Shown piece after piece: positions 22,619 through 35,973 of a stretch of 64,000 bases of DNA (its first letter is position 1; every line of letters starts with the position of its first letter). The notes beneath the pieces were generated by a model. The model was not told the DNA's origin, searched no databases, and saw nothing but the letters and a program-made list of their open reading frames with translations. A program made the translations under genes and the position numbers. This DNA is from Terana coerulea (lineage: Eukaryota; Basidiomycota; Agaricomycetes; Polyporales; Phanerochaetaceae). The stretch is taken from positions 62,001 to 126,000 of the forward strand of contig JAKOGH010000755.1 of NCBI GenBank assembly GCA_024811115.1, given 5' to 3'.

Positions 22619-23640
22619 TCAATGTACCCGGGCTGCGCTCTTCGATAGTCCGCACTTCTTGACAGCAAACAAACTAGCCTTCTTAGCGGCCATAATGACC
22701 GATTTCTTCTTCGACTTCCTTGGGATTATTGTCGACCCTTCGATCGCGAGGCTGGATGCCGCGCTCCCGTTGTATATCGTATGAATGACTCGAAGGGCCC
22801 TGCCATCGGTATCTCGTGCGTTGAGCGGAACAGGCGTGCATTGTCCGCTCGCCGTATTGATGCCAGAGAGGGATACAGCACTGGTATCCGAGCCAGTTTC
22901 TATACTGTTTACTAGCGAGTTCGCCGATATGGCCCTTAAGACGTTCAAGCGACGGCCAAGAGGGTGACTGAACATTTCGCACGCGAGGCTGATCGCTGAT
23001 AATGACGGCTGCGAAGAAAGACTAGGTGAGCAGGTCGTCATCAACCAGATGATATGCGACTTACAATGGAGAAAAACGAAGAAACATCGCTCTCGACCCG
23101 CGAAGTAACAGGGCGTTCTGGCATGAGAGCTACGAGAGTCTTTAGACTAGTACCGAAGTCAGAGACGTTGACACAAGATCCAGCAAGGATTTGGACGAGT
23201 TGCACCAGGCAACTTGGATGTGGAAGAGCTACACGCAAGAGAACTGGCTCGCCCATCTCATGCATCCTAATGGCCTGCAGTCAGCCTTCATGTCAGACTT
23301 CTTGTCAGCCCAGTCTTGATCGTTATGGCTCGGCGGCATTTTTAATCGGACGTGCAGGGATGATGTCTTCTTTGAAGGATCCCTCCATTGACATTCCATC
23401 ATGACGTGGTAGTGTAGGGAGATGACGAGTCCTCGTGAATAGAAACGATGTGCGTTGGTCTGAGCGAGGAATGTGGTGTAAGTAGCTGGAAATACGTGGC
23501 AAACACCGACAGCCCGGCCGAAGCCCGGCCGGATCACAGTTCCGGGCGCCACCAACCCTTCGCCTGCCAAATTGGTCTGAGGCACCTCTATCACTGTCAA
23601 CCCTCTGTCACTGTGACCAGTGCTGACCCGAGCCATAACT
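22619..23640 (-). pseudogene. Unresolved coding remains, possibly another DUF6534-like C-terminus
   Basis: The minus-strand frame 23044-22619 contains ANSLVN and, after a segment that could be an intron, PLNARDTDGRALRVIH. The spacing and the LNARD word are like the VYSNAL...LNARDWFR region of the DUF6534-like genes of this window. Other parts (23265-23041 and 23636-23229, minus) are open but unrecognised. I cannot assemble a gene. The call rests on one short motif and could be chance. Confidence 0.25.
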
Positions 23641-23754
23641 GGAAGCCTGAGACCACCATTACACCGAAACAGTTCTAAAGAGTATGAATTTCCGTCCAGG
23701 GTGATACATAGTCATAACAAATCCAAAACTGCGAACACATCCGTCTCTGCCTAC

Positions 23755-26700
23755 TCAAGCTGTCTTCGTTTCCGACTCAGCCTTCTCCTTCGCCGCTGCC
23801 TCCAGCTCCGCAAACGTGCCGCTCTTCAGACACATGCTACGGAAGATACCGCCCTCCTTCTGGATCAGATTGTACGGCGTGTCGAATTCGGTCAATTCGC
23901 CTTTGTCCAGCACGATGAGGCGGTCGTAGTCAATGACCGTCCGCAAACGATGTGCGACTAAAACGAATTTAAGTCTAACGCTTATGACGGCCATGACATG
24001 AAAGCTCACCAGTCAGAAGAAGCGAGTTGTTGAATTCCTCCCTGATAGTCTTCTGGATCTTCGCGTCCGTGGCGAAGTCGATACTCGAGGTTGCCTCGTC
24101 GAGCACGATAATGTTGTTCCGGCGCAAGAGCGCACGCGCCATGGCAATCAACTGCCTCTGTCCCTGGGAGAAGTTCGTTCCTCCCGCTGAAACTTGCGTC
24201 TCAAGCGTGATCGGGGCTCTGCTTTCGATCTCCGTGCCGGATGGAGAGACGCTAACCGGAGATATAGAGGTGGAGCTGGCGGCGTCGTCCCGCTCAAAGC
24301 CACGGATGGAACTCGCGCGCGACGGTTCGCGAGAGTTGCGCTGGGAGGCTAGTTGGCCCTCGGTGATCATCTGCACGCGGTAGAGCACATCTAGGCATTC
24401 ACTATCCTCGTGTTCGCCTGCCAACAACCGTCGTTAGAGGTGGAAGCAGCTGGGACATCGACGTGACGCACCGAAAGGATCCAAATTATCACGTAGAGTT
24501 CCCGAGAACAGAGTCGCATCTTGAGGGATGAACGTCTGCGGAAGCCACGATGAGAAGATGTCAGATCACGGTCGAGACAGTTACTCACGATCTTGGACCG
24601 AAGGTCATGCAGACCAACGGTAGATATGTCAATTCCGTCGATGACGATACGTCCCTCGGCAGGGTCGACCTACGACGAGCTTTAGCTTGCGTGTTCAAAC
24701 CAGCAAAGCGGAGACAACTCACAAATCTGAGGATACTCATCGCCAGAGTCGACTTGCCGCTACCAGTGCGTCCAAGCAACCCGACACGTTCCTTGGCTTT
24801 AAGACGGAAATTGATTCCACGAAGTACATCCGGCAAGTCCGGTGCATACTTGATTTTAAGGTCCTCAACAGTGATCAGTGAGTCGCTGTTAGTGCTGGAG
24901 GTCGAAGGCCAGTATGCTGGGGGACGGCTGGACTCGATGATGGCGGGTGGCTCCTGCGGCAGATCGAGATACTCGACCACACGTTCCACCGAGCTGACCG
25001 ACATCATACCGTCAGCGTATAGACCATCGCGATAGAGAGAACGAAACGTACTTCAAGTCGAGCTCCAGCGCAGTCCAGAATCGACAGGCCCAGTAGACAC
25101 TCATGGTGAAGGCCATCGCAGACGTGATGCACACACCAGCGAGACCGGCGTCAACGTATCCCGATAGAGCGAAGAGAGTCGTCGTCAAGACCGCCAGGGC
25201 ACCGAGTGCATCAAATTGAAGCAAGAGCCACCTGTTTGTCATCCAGAACGAGTACCACATCTACCAAATATTCAGTGACATAGTGACGACGAGGGGACAC
25301 CGGAGAGCACACCTTCGTAGTCAGATCAATCTTGGTTGTGTGGAAGTCCAGGAAGCGTTGTTCAGCCGAGAAGGCTCGAACAGTGACTATGCCTTCCAGG
25401 AGTTCACCGAAGTTGGCGAAGATCGGGCTGCGGGTGTTAGACTCCATGCGCCTCAAATCACGTCCGGTATTGAGGTATCCAATCGCAAGACGACGGTAAA
25501 TCCACCCGAAAAAGGCTGCAGGGAACACGAACAACGGGAAGATGACGCTGGAGAGAGAAATCAGCGAGGGATGAAAGCCAAATTGAGGCGTGGCTTACAT
25601 GACGGTGAGAACGGAAGCGGCGAAGTTCGCCAAGGATTGGTTCACTTGCTGAAGCGTGCTTGCAAGCGATGTGTCGACCGTCTCAACGTCCTGCAAAATC
25701 GTAGATAAGTACAAGTGCACTCAGGAACCGGGGTACTAATCATACCTTGCTGAATCGATTCAACATCCGTCCTACATTGTTTGACTTAGTGTGCGACCCA
25801 AGTGAGCAGAATTTGGGCACTTACCTTGTGGGGTGGTGTCATGCCAGCGCATGGTAGCCCTAACCACTGCTTCGAGGAGCTGCCGGAATAGGATTCGGGA
25901 AGCCCTCAAGGCACCAGTATACTGCGTGATTGTATTCGTAATGTTCACGAACGCTGCACCCAGTGAAATTGCCGCGTAGATGCCGATATAGAAGAAAGGG
26001 TGGTCTTGCGCACGGGGCCAGTTGAACTTGGTAGTGTTCATGGTCGCGGTTATAGTATAGTGGTCCTGCAGGTGACCGGCGGAGTACACATGATCGAGAG
26101 GCAGTTGATGTTCGGGCATCAGATATGAACTCAACATATACCCGTTCGCCATAGGAGGTTGAGCGCTGCTTCCATAGGCTTGGCCCCATATCTAGGGTGC
26201 TATAAGCAAGTGTGATGCCGGCGTGCAACGTAGACGTACCTTGATCCAAAACTTTTCTGATACACCCAAGAGCTGGTTGATAATGATGAGGCTGACCAGA
26301 ATGGCCCAGGTCCAGTACGATCTAGTCACTTTGTTAGTCCTCTATCATGCACCCTGCCCGGAGTAAACTCACGAAGCCTTCAGGTAAGTCTTGTAGATCG
26401 CCCATTTGACAGTCCCAGTCTCGCGATGCTCCTCCTCGATCAGCTTGCGTGGCGCCTTTTTCGCAGGTTCCTCGGTACTTCCAGGTTCTTGGACCTTGAG
26501 CTCCTCCGCTGCTGCTGCTGCTGCTACTACCTCTGCCTCTGCCTCTGCCATCTGCTCTTCTTTGTGCGCCTCCGCCGCCTCGTCGTGTGTAATCTCGTCC
26601 AGTACACCGCGCTCACGGAGATCGGCGAGTGTACCTTGAGTGTCGATACGGCCATCTAGCATGCGGACTAGGTAGTGAGTACCAGGCAGCACCAACTCGA

Positions 26701-29700
26701 CGTGATGCGTAACAAGGATCTGCAAAGACGTGTGAGCGGCACTAGAATGTATAATCTGGTAGAAACTTACAACAGTGCGGTGCGCGAGCAAAGGACCACG
26801 CAAAAGCTTGTCGAACAAGAAGCGGGCAGTGTGGCTGTCCTGTTGAGAATGTCAGCAGCGCAAGTCGGAACGTGCGTTTATAAACTTACCACGGCACTCA
26901 AAGGATCATCCAGTAGTACGTATTTGGCCGGCTACAGTTACGTGAGCTCACTTCTTACAACCGAGAAAATATGGAACGCACGGCATAGACCGCCCGAGCA
27001 AGCGCAACTCTAGTATGTCACGTCAGAAACGAAATACTTGAGAGACGAACTTGCACTACTCACCTAGCCTTCTGACCACCCGAAAGACTGACACCGCTGA
27101 AGAAGGAAAAATCGGTCAAGCTCATCCTACTTGCCATGGAGATGCTTATACGCACCGAGCGCCGATTTCAGTCGCGTCTCCGTCTTCAAGTATCTTCAGG
27201 TCAGGCAGAAGTGCGCAGCACTCAAGGACCGCTTGGTATCTCGCCTCATCAAGCGGATACCCGAACAAGATGTTGTCCTTGATAGACTGGTGACGGAGCC
27301 AAGGTGACTGGGCAGCATACGATATGGCATGCTGCAACCCGAATTCGTCGACCTTCTGGGTGTTCTTGGACATTACAAGGCGGCCTTCGGTACGTGTCAT
27401 TTCGCCAAGGAGAGCCATCTGTGTGTACGCACGGTGCGTCAGAACACCGCCCAAAGTAGTGACATTTTCCCACGTACCAGAAGCGCAGTCTTTCCACTGG
27501 CAGTAGGGCCGGTGACAACGGTGAGCTCGCGCTCAGGGAACATGATGTTGATATCAGTCAACTCAAAGCGAGTCTCATTTTCGGACTCTGCGACAGAGCC
27601 ACTGTCTACCGCAGTGGAAGCGTCATCATCGCCCGCGCCGGTGCTGCTAGTACGCGAGGGAGTCATGCTTGTATCCTTCTTCTGTTCCTTGAGCTGCTCG
27701 ACTTCATTCCACTTGAAGGTTCCATGCTCGATTCCGAGGCCCTTCACGGTGTCGTCGTCTAATGAATGCTTCGTTTTCTTGAGAGTTGATACCTGCTCGT
27801 CAACTTCTTCCTCGTCGAGATAGGTAGCAATACGGTCCATTGCCACTTTAGTCTGAGAAATGATGGTAAGAATGATGACGTTTAGGTGTCAACACAACGC
27901 GCATACCTGCATAAGCTGAACTATCCAGGATGGTATAACGTTGAGAGGAGCGCTAAGATGTAGCATGAGACAGACTATCCACAAATTATCAGCAGAAACT
28001 TACCGCATCATGCCGAACAGCGCGATGGCCTAGAGAGACATTTAGCAATAGTCAATACGGTAGTAGGTAACCGATAATCTTACAGTAAAAGCCGTACCAA
28101 CGGTCAACTGATTGCCTCGCATGACGTATACGAAGAACGCGGTCACAGACACCATGATCGGCGCCAGACTCCAAATCAACGAGAACATCACGTTATTAAT
28201 GCGAACTGTAGGGCAAGGATGAGTGAATTACTTTCAACTGCTTGGCGAAAGCAAGTACGCACCTTTCACCAACCATTCCAGCTCAACGCCACGGGCGTCC
28301 ATAGCTCTCTTGATCCAGCGGTCTTCCCAGGCAAAGAACTTGATGAACTTGACCTACGAAATGACAGCAAGTCTGGCCTCAGGAAGCGAAAGAGACAAAA
28401 CGGTAGAAGACATACCGCAGAGATGAGTTCGTTCAATACTCCCATTCGCTTATCCCTGGCAGTGGACAATCCCTTGTAGATGCGCACTGATCGTCTCGCG
28501 ATGAGGTTGTTCAGCGGCCACATGACGACGATTACTATAAAGCCAGCAAATGCAGAAAAGCCCAGCAGCCTAAGCAATACTCGTCAGCCTGTGTGTAGCG
28601 GAGAATGTCAGGAGAACGCACTGATACAAGAAGAACCCTGCAATCAGGATCTCGAATGGTGCTGGTATAATTTCAACGATGAGATAGGCCCGGGAATGTT
28701 CGGACATAAACCCACCTCCGTACAAGAAGTACATCCCAGATGTGATCATCGCAATTCTGTTTGCGTCTGCAGCCATGAGGTTCACAATCTTGCCAACGTC
28801 CGCTCCAGCTTTTGGGTCATCACCCTTAGGGTCTATCGTAGTGTCCAGATGAGTTTCGATATAACGAAGTGAATTGCAGGATATACTTGCCTTCTTTCTT
28901 GGGATTCTTGTCCTTCGCCTTCGCATCCTTGTCAACGATACCGGAGAAGTCTTTGCGCTTGAGCGCTTTGTCGTAGATCGCCGTCATCAAGCTTGACCGC
29001 ATTCTAGTTGCAGCACGTCTACCATACCAGAGGTGCTGAACATCTGCTTCGCCTCTGCCTAGCGTACACAGAAAAGCCAGGAACGCGTAGATGTACGCCT
29101 GGGACACCTTGCGCACGCGCGTTTGCTCATCTTCGTCCTCGTTAATATCGAGAGAGTCCAAGATGCGCTTGAGGAAGAACGGCCCGAGATAATTGAACAC
29201 GACGCTAACGTACGTGAGCGCGAAGTCAAGGATGAGGTCGAGAGAGTTTGTATCCCAGAGCCAGCGCAGCAGAGATGGCCGTCTAGCTGCGCTGAACTTG
29301 ATGTATACCGGGCGCGCTTGCATGGTCGGGCTCAGGTCCCAAACATCGCCCTCATTTAAGGTTTCATAGGTTCCGCGGTTGATGAGCGGCTTGACCCACG
29401 AGAACGACGCCCAACCCCAGACAGAGGTGTAGTCTTCCGGGGATACACTCTTGCTCTGCATCTCGTATTGGTAAACGTATAAGAGTGTTAATGAGAAGAC
29501 GCACAATATCTTCGCGAGCAATCCTGCCAGTAGGGACGGCGAGGGGCATGTTCAGAATGACCAGCAAAGCAGCGAATGTCGCGAGAAGATTCAAGACGTC
29601 TCCTGCAATTGTCCATGCTCCAGGCAAAGGAACACCGTCCACGTTATGCTCGAATAGAACACCACCGAAGCTTAGCACATCAAACGCAAAGCGCAAGATG

Positions 29701-30176
29701 AACAGAGCAAAGATGTCGTAGGGCGGAGTCGCGTTCGGCTGCGCTATGGGGCGGACAGTCGCATACAGCCAGGTAGCTGCCACCAGAAACGGTTGCAGAG
29801 CGTCCCAAATGTTATCCGGCTGCACCGCAAAGCGATAGGACCCAATAATCAACCATGCGAGGGTTTCCGTCAGGGCAATGAGCGCGAGGACCACAGTGCG
29901 CCAGAGAGGGCCAGAAGGCGTGATTGCTTTGACTTCCTCCGTGGTATATTCGCCGGAGTCAAGTGCTTCAGCTTCGGCGAGTGTCAAGAACGGTTTGAAG
30001 GGCCGTTTCAGGACAGAAAGGAGACGGCGAATGGTCGTAGGGAGTGGTGTGCTCGTGAGACATACGACGAGGATAAACGCAGCGGGGACCAGGGCGGCCC
30101 AAGAGTTCCGCACACAGCCAGAGGACAAGTCCAACCAGCCATATCCTCCGCAGAGGCCCTCTTTGCTGGCGTCCAT
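23755..30176 (-). CDS. ABCC-family (MRP/Yor1-type) ABC transporter 1
   Basis: About twenty exons encode a full-length exporter. The N-terminus (from [20 protein letters not shown] at 30176) has the extra hydrophobic TMD0 found in long ABCC proteins, followed by TMD1 (about 29400-27850), NBD1 with Walker [12 protein letters not shown] near 27500, signature VSLSGGQKA near 27080 and Walker [10 protein letters not shown], a charged linker, TMD2 (about 26390-25030), and NBD2 with Walker [10 protein letters not shown] near 24765, signature FSQGQRQ near 24160, Walker [13 protein letters not shown] near 24100 and switch VAHRLRT near 23945. Such proteins use ATP to move glutathione or other conjugates and drugs, usually at the vacuole or plasma membrane. 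All checked exon joins keep frame; one uses a GC donor near 28889 because the neighbouring GT donor gives a stop. The gene is a close paralogue of the gene at 37958-44376, in opposite direction. I chose the start Met shared by both paralogues. Confidence 0.9.
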
Positions 30177-30399
30177 ACTAGCGTGATGGACGTTACAGAC
30201 GACGAGCTCGAACTCAGCGCGTAAGTACGCAGCTTGAGCTTTGATATGCCGCGCTATCACGTGGCCAACACACCAAATATGGCGGTCCTCTGCGGCCCTG
30301 AGCGTTCCAGGCCATGTGGCAAGGCTGTAAGCAGAAGCTGCCGTCCGAAGGCAGGTCTGACTCTCAGAACCTCAACCACATTCGCAACGACAACGAACT
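30177..30399. promoter_or_regulatory. Divergent promoter region between ABCC transporter 1 and the HAPSTR1-like gene
   Basis: Only 223 nt separate the two start codons, so both 5' UTRs and promoters must share this space. No convincing TATA box or repeated operator was seen. Co-regulation is possible but not shown. Confidence 0.4.
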
Positions 30400-31472
30400 A
30401 TGGAATCGTTAAACTTGAATAATCTGGTCAACTCGCTTCCGACATCGAACCTTGCGAACGCGGAGAAGGAGCTTGCGAATAATTTTCGAGGTACGGCTCG
30501 AGTCGTGTCCTTTCTTCAGCTCGTTCTGACTCCATCTCCAGCTGCTGCACTTAGCATAACTAATCTCTACAAGTCTTCGAGAAGAACCTCCAAGCGTGCT
30601 TACAACGCTGGATATGCAGCGGCATGCCAAGACTTACTCCTCATGATCCAACAAGGCGTGTCCGCCGGGGAGTCTAATGACCCAAATGGCGGCAGCATGA
30701 CGATCGGGCGGATAATGGACTATCTTGAGGCCAGGCTGGAAGCCATCAAGTCGAGAGAGGAAGAGGAGGACGAGGACGAGGAAAAGGAGAAGGAACGGGA
30801 TAGAGAGCGGGAGCGTGCATCCACGGGCGGGGTGCCGAAGGCGCAGTCCGGTAACCCGAGCACATCTAAGCCGCTCGCCAGTCTAGCTCGGACAAGGGAC
30901 TATGTGAGTCTCTCATTCTCCATGTCCATCGAGTGTTTTTGACTGACTTCTTGCAGGTCTCATCAGCACCCATGACGCCGCTGGCGTCGCCGTCGTTTGC
31001 ACCTGGACCTGCGCCAACGCGGCCTTTGTCTACCCCACCGTCGCCTCCACCTGTCTATCGGTCGTTGCAGACAAGGCCGTCCAAATCCCGTCTTCTTACT
31101 GTCTCAAACGCAAACTCTAAAGAAGCGATGATGCCTCCCGGAACAGCGCCTTTGTCTACCGCCATCATCCCGAGCATGGGCGATGCGCATTTGGCCATTA
31201 TTCCTCAGCCTTTAGAGCCAAGTTATGCATCGATGACACCACCGTCTTCCTCAGAGGTCACAGGAACAAAGCGCAGACATGCCGTAATGGCCTTGGAATC
31301 CGCAGGCCCCGTAACTCCTTCCCCTTCTCCTGCCGGCACGAGCTCAAGGCGGCGTACGCGTAGCTCTCGTGCGAGTAGCAGCCACGGGCACGATCAGAAT
31401 AACTCGCAATATTCAGACGATATGGACGTGGAGGAAGACGGCCGTGAGCGGAAACGAGTTGCCCGCCGATGA
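30400..31472 (+). CDS. HAPSTR1-like (DUF4588-type) nuclear protein, 322 aa
   Basis: Three exons (30400-30490, 30542-30903, 30957-31472) join in frame with GT-AG introns of 51 and 53 nt. Across the first join the protein reads NNFRAAALSITNLYKSSRRT, then SKRAYNAGYAAACQDLLLMI. This resembles the core of the animal stress protein HAPSTR1 (C16orf72), where a similar A-x-x-V-T-N-L-Y-K-E-S helix is followed by a Q/GY segment. The family oligomerises, partners HUWE1 and acts in nuclear stress signalling in animals; whether this holds in fungi is unknown. The C-terminal half is low complexity: an acidic/basic run (EEEEDEDEEKEKERDRERER), Pro/Ser-rich sequence, and a basic end RERKRVARR that could be a nuclear signal. 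The match is from memory and of moderate strength. Confidence 0.6.
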
Positions 31473-31865
31473 CCACCACAAACGAGACATAATCCCAACA
31501 TTAAGTGTATTTACCAGCATTGTACATTCACCTGCACTCCGCCACGCTGTCACATATCGTTATTGCATCCCTCTTGCTCCCTTGGTATACAGTAGTACTC
31601 ACCGTTACGAGCCTGACCACTAGTCTTTATGACCGTCCACTCCCTCCGTAGTAGTTGCCCAGTCCTTGATACCCTCACTCGTTGCGTAGAGTAGTATAGT
31701 ACATTGTTGCAAATTGTATCGTTACACATACCCAAAGATTTGATCACCGGCCGGTTGTCGAAATAATCCTGCGTTCGCTTTTGGGCTGTTGGCTTGGGCG
31801 CTTGACAGTGCTGTAACATCGCGCTAAGCTCATACCCAACTTGCTCAGACCTCCACTATCCTCGC

Positions 31866-34201
31866 ATGCAAAACGCTCGGAAAGGTTTCCATGCACTCAA
31901 GACATTAACGTCTACCCGCAGGTACGGCTCTGGTGACGGCTTTGGGCTAAGGACAAGCGCGGCCTCGTCGAGTACGGATGGAAGACCCAGGAGACCGCAC
32001 GTAGACAACTTCGGCCGGCGAAACGAACGTGAACGTGAGCACGAGCCCCCGCCATCCAGAGGGCACCGTCGAGCGACCGCTGGAGATGGCTCTGGCTTCA
32101 GAAGAACCTTTGTTAAGGATGGAGCTCCTCACCAACAACCCTCTATCATTTCGACAAATGAGTTTAACTCGTGGCCTTCCGAAACCGCAAGCTCGCGGTC
32201 GCCAATTGACAAGTCGACCCCTTCGGAACCCTCAAGGTCACAAGAAGGAGAAAGATTCTTTCGCAGGCGGACAACAAGTTCAGACGGTGCCGAACCGGCT
32301 CACTCACCGTCGAGGATTCCCCAAGACGAGCCTGCTCATACACCGGGGCTCCCAAGGCGCGACGGCACGACAGCAAGAACAGCTCGTAGAAGGAGTCAGC
32401 CAATTAGTGTCACAAACACAGGAGAAAAGACTCGCTTCGGAAGAACGTTCGGCAGGTATGATAATCGCATTCTAGCCTAGTCACTCCTAACAGCTCCATG
32501 AAAGCACAGTAGAATCTACAGCCCGAGTTCTCCGGCCAACATTAGCTTACCGGTTGCTTGAAGAAGAACGTCTTACAGAGGAAGAGAAATCGCTCACAAG
32601 TGCACTTGTCCGAGTCGACTACCTTCCAGACGACGTCAAGGGGGAAGAAACTCAAGCGAGCTTTCTCGGGATTCGGTAGCATTCGGTCTATTCAGCTACG
32701 TACGTGTACACCATTTTATCTTGCATTCATCGGTTCCCTCACTATTAGATGGACTTAGCATACCGCCGCCTAGGAAGATTCTTCGGCAGAGCACATTTGT
32801 TATTCTCCTCGACCGCAAGTGCTATAGCAGTGCAGAAGGCACACGTCAATAAACCCATTATAATACGTGGGGAGATGGTGGCGTTGAAACTCGTTAATCC
32901 TCCACCGGTGGCCAATGACGCCTTATACATCGCCGACGTGCAGCCCACCGAGACTGTAAGGGAAGACCTTCGCGCAATGTTCTCACAATTTGGTGCTGTA
33001 AAAGACGTTTGTAAGTGTGTTTCTACGCATCCGACTGCAAACTGTTTATCGTCTCCTCAGACTACGCTTCCGGCCGGCATGTTTGCTACATTGTGTTCGG
33101 TGACCGCGATTCAGCAATCAAAGCGAAGACTACACACGACCAATGGCCTCTGGCGTACCAGGGCTCTCGACTTACGCTGCAGTTTGCCGCGGCTGTCCCC
33201 ACCCCTGTTCTCCACGTCCCAAATTACAAGGGCGATGAGGCATATCTTCGCGAGTTGTTCCGGGAATTTGTTGATCATATCCAGACCATCAAAATCTGTG
33301 AGCGCATTGGCAGGTTGTTCCCGTCCAACGTCTAACGGCGATTTATTACAGCACATCGCACTCCAATCAGCGAGGGTCAGGAGCCATCTGCTATGGCGTA
33401 TGTGGAATTTGGCACCGTCGAGCAGGCCATGATTGCGAAAGAGAAAATGATGAACCGTGGCCCTGCTATTGTATTTTCCAACCGGCACCCCCTTGAAGAC
33501 AGTGTCAAGCCTAAGGAGATAGTACCACCTTCGATACCCACGTCGGACTTCCAGACCCACGTATTGCACATCACCAGCCGTGCCCCAGTATTGCAAGCCG
33601 AAATTGAAGGCGTGTTTAGGGCACACCAACCTGGTGGCGCATTGTCGGTCATCCAAGGTGCGGCTGTCAACTATATCGAGATGACTACCATGGTGCTCAG
33701 ATCACGTGCTGCAGTTACGGATATAAACACGCCTGACCAATCGACTCGCGCACTTGTTACATTCAGGACTGTTGAGGACGCTGACCAATTCAAGAACGCT
33801 CATGCCACTGAATTCCTAAGACTAGGCGGCGAGCCGATTGAATTAACGTCCGCGTTGGTTCCGCCACTCAAGCCACCCAACGCCGTCATTTGTGTCAAGA
33901 GGGCTCAAGATCCCCAATTTAAGACCACTCAGACAGAACTGAAGGACGTGTTTCTGCCGTTTGGAAAGATTAAGGGGGCGCGGAGAGGTACGGACATGAC
34001 TCTCTCAGATTGACCGCTGGCTTATCCGAATATCCAGCTATGGGCTCGAAGGACATATTTGTCGAGTTCGTCTCGCAGGAGACGGCTATTCGGGTGATTG
34101 AAGCCCATGCTTTACAGCCTTTCAGTCATAGAGGGCAGAAGCTTCGTATGAACTTTGCGTTAGACGAATCGAAGAGACATGAGTGGGGTCTGCAGGCATG
34201 A
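31866..34201 (+). CDS. Multi-RRM protein 1, probably mitochondrial
   Basis: Exon 1 (31866 to about 32455) starts with MQNARKGFHALKTLTSTRRY, an Arg-rich, acid-free leader suited to mitochondrial import, and continues with an Arg/Ser-rich disordered region. The rest holds about five RRM-like units: VRVDYLPDDV/RAFSGFGSIRSI (32610-32860), LYIADVQPTETVREDLRAMF (from 32920), VLHVPNYKGDEAYLRELF, HVLHITSRAP, and VICVKRAQDPQ with a last strand DIFVEFVSQETAIRV (34050). RRMs bind RNA. The two neighbouring genes are paralogues with the same plan. The first RRM is split between frames at about 32650: one A fewer in GAAGAAACTC would join DVKGEE to LKRAFSGFG. The exon 1 to exon 2 join is also out of phase with the obvious splice sites. 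It is either a pseudogene or affected by sequence errors. Confidence 0.65.
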
Positions 34202-34455
34202 CGTGCGCAATACGAGTCCCCTCCGTGTATACGTAATTATTTGGTGCCCGCTCTGCCCGCCGCGAGCTACCTCATTCCAATCTATGTCGCTGTTGGAGAG
34301 TCGATGTTCGCGTGTGGAGTCCAATTCCACAGACTTATCTTAATAGATAATGGTGGAGGACCATTTAGCACATCATAAATAGCCAGATATGTACTTGCAT
34401 GTATTGCGCACAGTGGCTATCGTACATGCCGACGACACAGCTGTAGATATTCTTG

Positions 34456-35829
34456 CTAAGCCGGTTTCAATTCTGATGACCATCGTTCGAGGTCGCTACG
34501 CCTGGGGTGCTTCGGCCTACTCGCAAAGTTTGCCCGGAACTCTGATGTGCCCTGTTCGCGCAGAGCAGTCAAGGCACGCACAGCATACGTAGTATGCTCA
34601 AACTCGACGAAAAATTGCGGCGGTCGACTACCCGTCCAATCAGGCACTGAAATTTGCCACTGTGAGGAAGATCTTCTGAATGCATGAGACTTGCTTACCG
34701 CATATCGTTTTGATGATATGGTTGCCGCCATCGTAAGACTCGAAAAGAGTTTCCAGATCCTCGGTATCGCCTGTGTAGCCGCTGATACATAGTGTGTGGT
34801 TGGGCTGCTCATATCGGCGACCTGTCTTGTCGAAGTTGATTCGAAGCACGTAGAGTTCGTCCCTGAACGGTTGAACTTCGTGGGCGTTCACAACGGCTTG
34901 AGCATCCTCAATGGAACGGAAATCGACAAACGCGTCTCTGTTCCCAACTGTGTGCAATATATGTAAATGATAGGTAAAAAGCGAGACTCACACAAGAGCG
35001 TTGAATCCCACCTATTCTCACTCCTGTCACCGGCCCATGTGGGCCAAACAAGGCCCGTAGACGTTCCTTCAGCGTGTCAGTATCCGGGGCAAAATGTGTC
35101 ACAAATAGTGTTCTTGAAGGCCTGTTCAAGCGTGTGACTGAGCCGTAGCGTATTGTCAAGGTCGTGCCTCTAAAGACGAAAGGTGTTTGCTCGCTGGCAT
35201 CCACTATCCGGTCTGCAATGTCGGCATTTGCAAAAGTAACCATGGCAATCCTCTGCATTGTTGTCCCTTCACCCGACACGGGGACTGCCTAACATTAACA
35301 ACATGGCTGGACTATGGGACTAACGCACGCACATACCGAACCTGAGGTCCAACACCCTCCCGTACGGGGCGAACATCTTTCTCAAAACGTCGTGGGGCAT
35401 CTCCTCCGGAATGTTGTTTATTCGCAGAGACGCGGACAGCTTGGTCAAATGCGTGGGTGTGTCGTCCCGAGAACGCGACTGCCCCTCCAGTGCGCCGCTT
35501 GTCGGCGAAGACGTCGAAGGTGCCGATGGGACCTCCTTGAAACCCTTAGCCATGTCATATAGCATGCTCAGATGTGGATTTGCGGGAGTTTCTCCTGGTA
35601 GAGATTCATTTTGTAACCTATCTGACCACGACGTCCGCTTCTGTGAAGTGTCGAGCTCAGTGCTCAGAGGCGGACCAGCTGCTCAATGTCTCACCTCTGG
35701 CGCAGTCTTGGGGAACAAGTCCTCAAGATCCTTTCTTGAGTCGCATGCCCTTCTGGATGTCGAGAAGCGGTGCACAGGAAGTCTGGGCTTACAGAAAGTG
35801 GGGATGGGTCGCCTTCGAAGAGAGTGCAT
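34456..35829 (-). CDS. Multi-RRM protein 2, probably mitochondrial
   Basis: Starting at Met 35829 the leader is MHSLRRRPIPTFCKPRLPVH followed by RFSTSRR, a classic mitochondrial presequence with a probable cleavage around FST. An upstream in-frame Met at 35931 is possible but gives a worse leader and would leave only 43 nt to the next gene. After an intron, RRM units follow: LRINNIPEEMPHDVLRKMF, RTLFVTHFAPDTDTLKERLR, HTLCISGYTGDTEDLETLF, each followed by an intron and then the second half (for example DAFVDFRSIEDAQAVVNAHE). Every RRM is cut by an intron at the same place, after the third strand, suggesting growth by repeat duplication. About five exons. Convergent with the gene at 31866-34201 (255 nt apart) and divergent from the one at 35974. 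Confidence 0.75.
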
Positions 35830-35973
35830 CGCGGAGAATGGGATAGAGCAAGAAGCCGGTCCCCTGGCACTGCCGGCGACCTGGCTCAGGTTCCGGGGTC
35901 TCCGCGCCAGGCGACTCGAATTATCGACCATCCTCAGCTCTTGCTACAGCTTTCTCCTCATCTGCAACCTGAC
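35830..35973. promoter_or_regulatory. 144-nt divergent promoter between two RRM paralogues
   Basis: The start codons of the minus-strand gene (35829) and plus-strand gene (35974) are 144 nt apart. The region is pyrimidine/purine biased without a clear TATA box, as is common for housekeeping genes. A shared bidirectional promoter is inferred from spacing and from the likely common mitochondrial role. Confidence 0.45.

Noticed and set aside
26500..26580. Trinucleotide run (CTG) as a microsatellite or CRISPR-like array
   Set aside because: It encodes the Glu/Ala-rich linker of ABCC transporter 1 on the minus strand and has no spacers; it is a coding low-complexity stretch.
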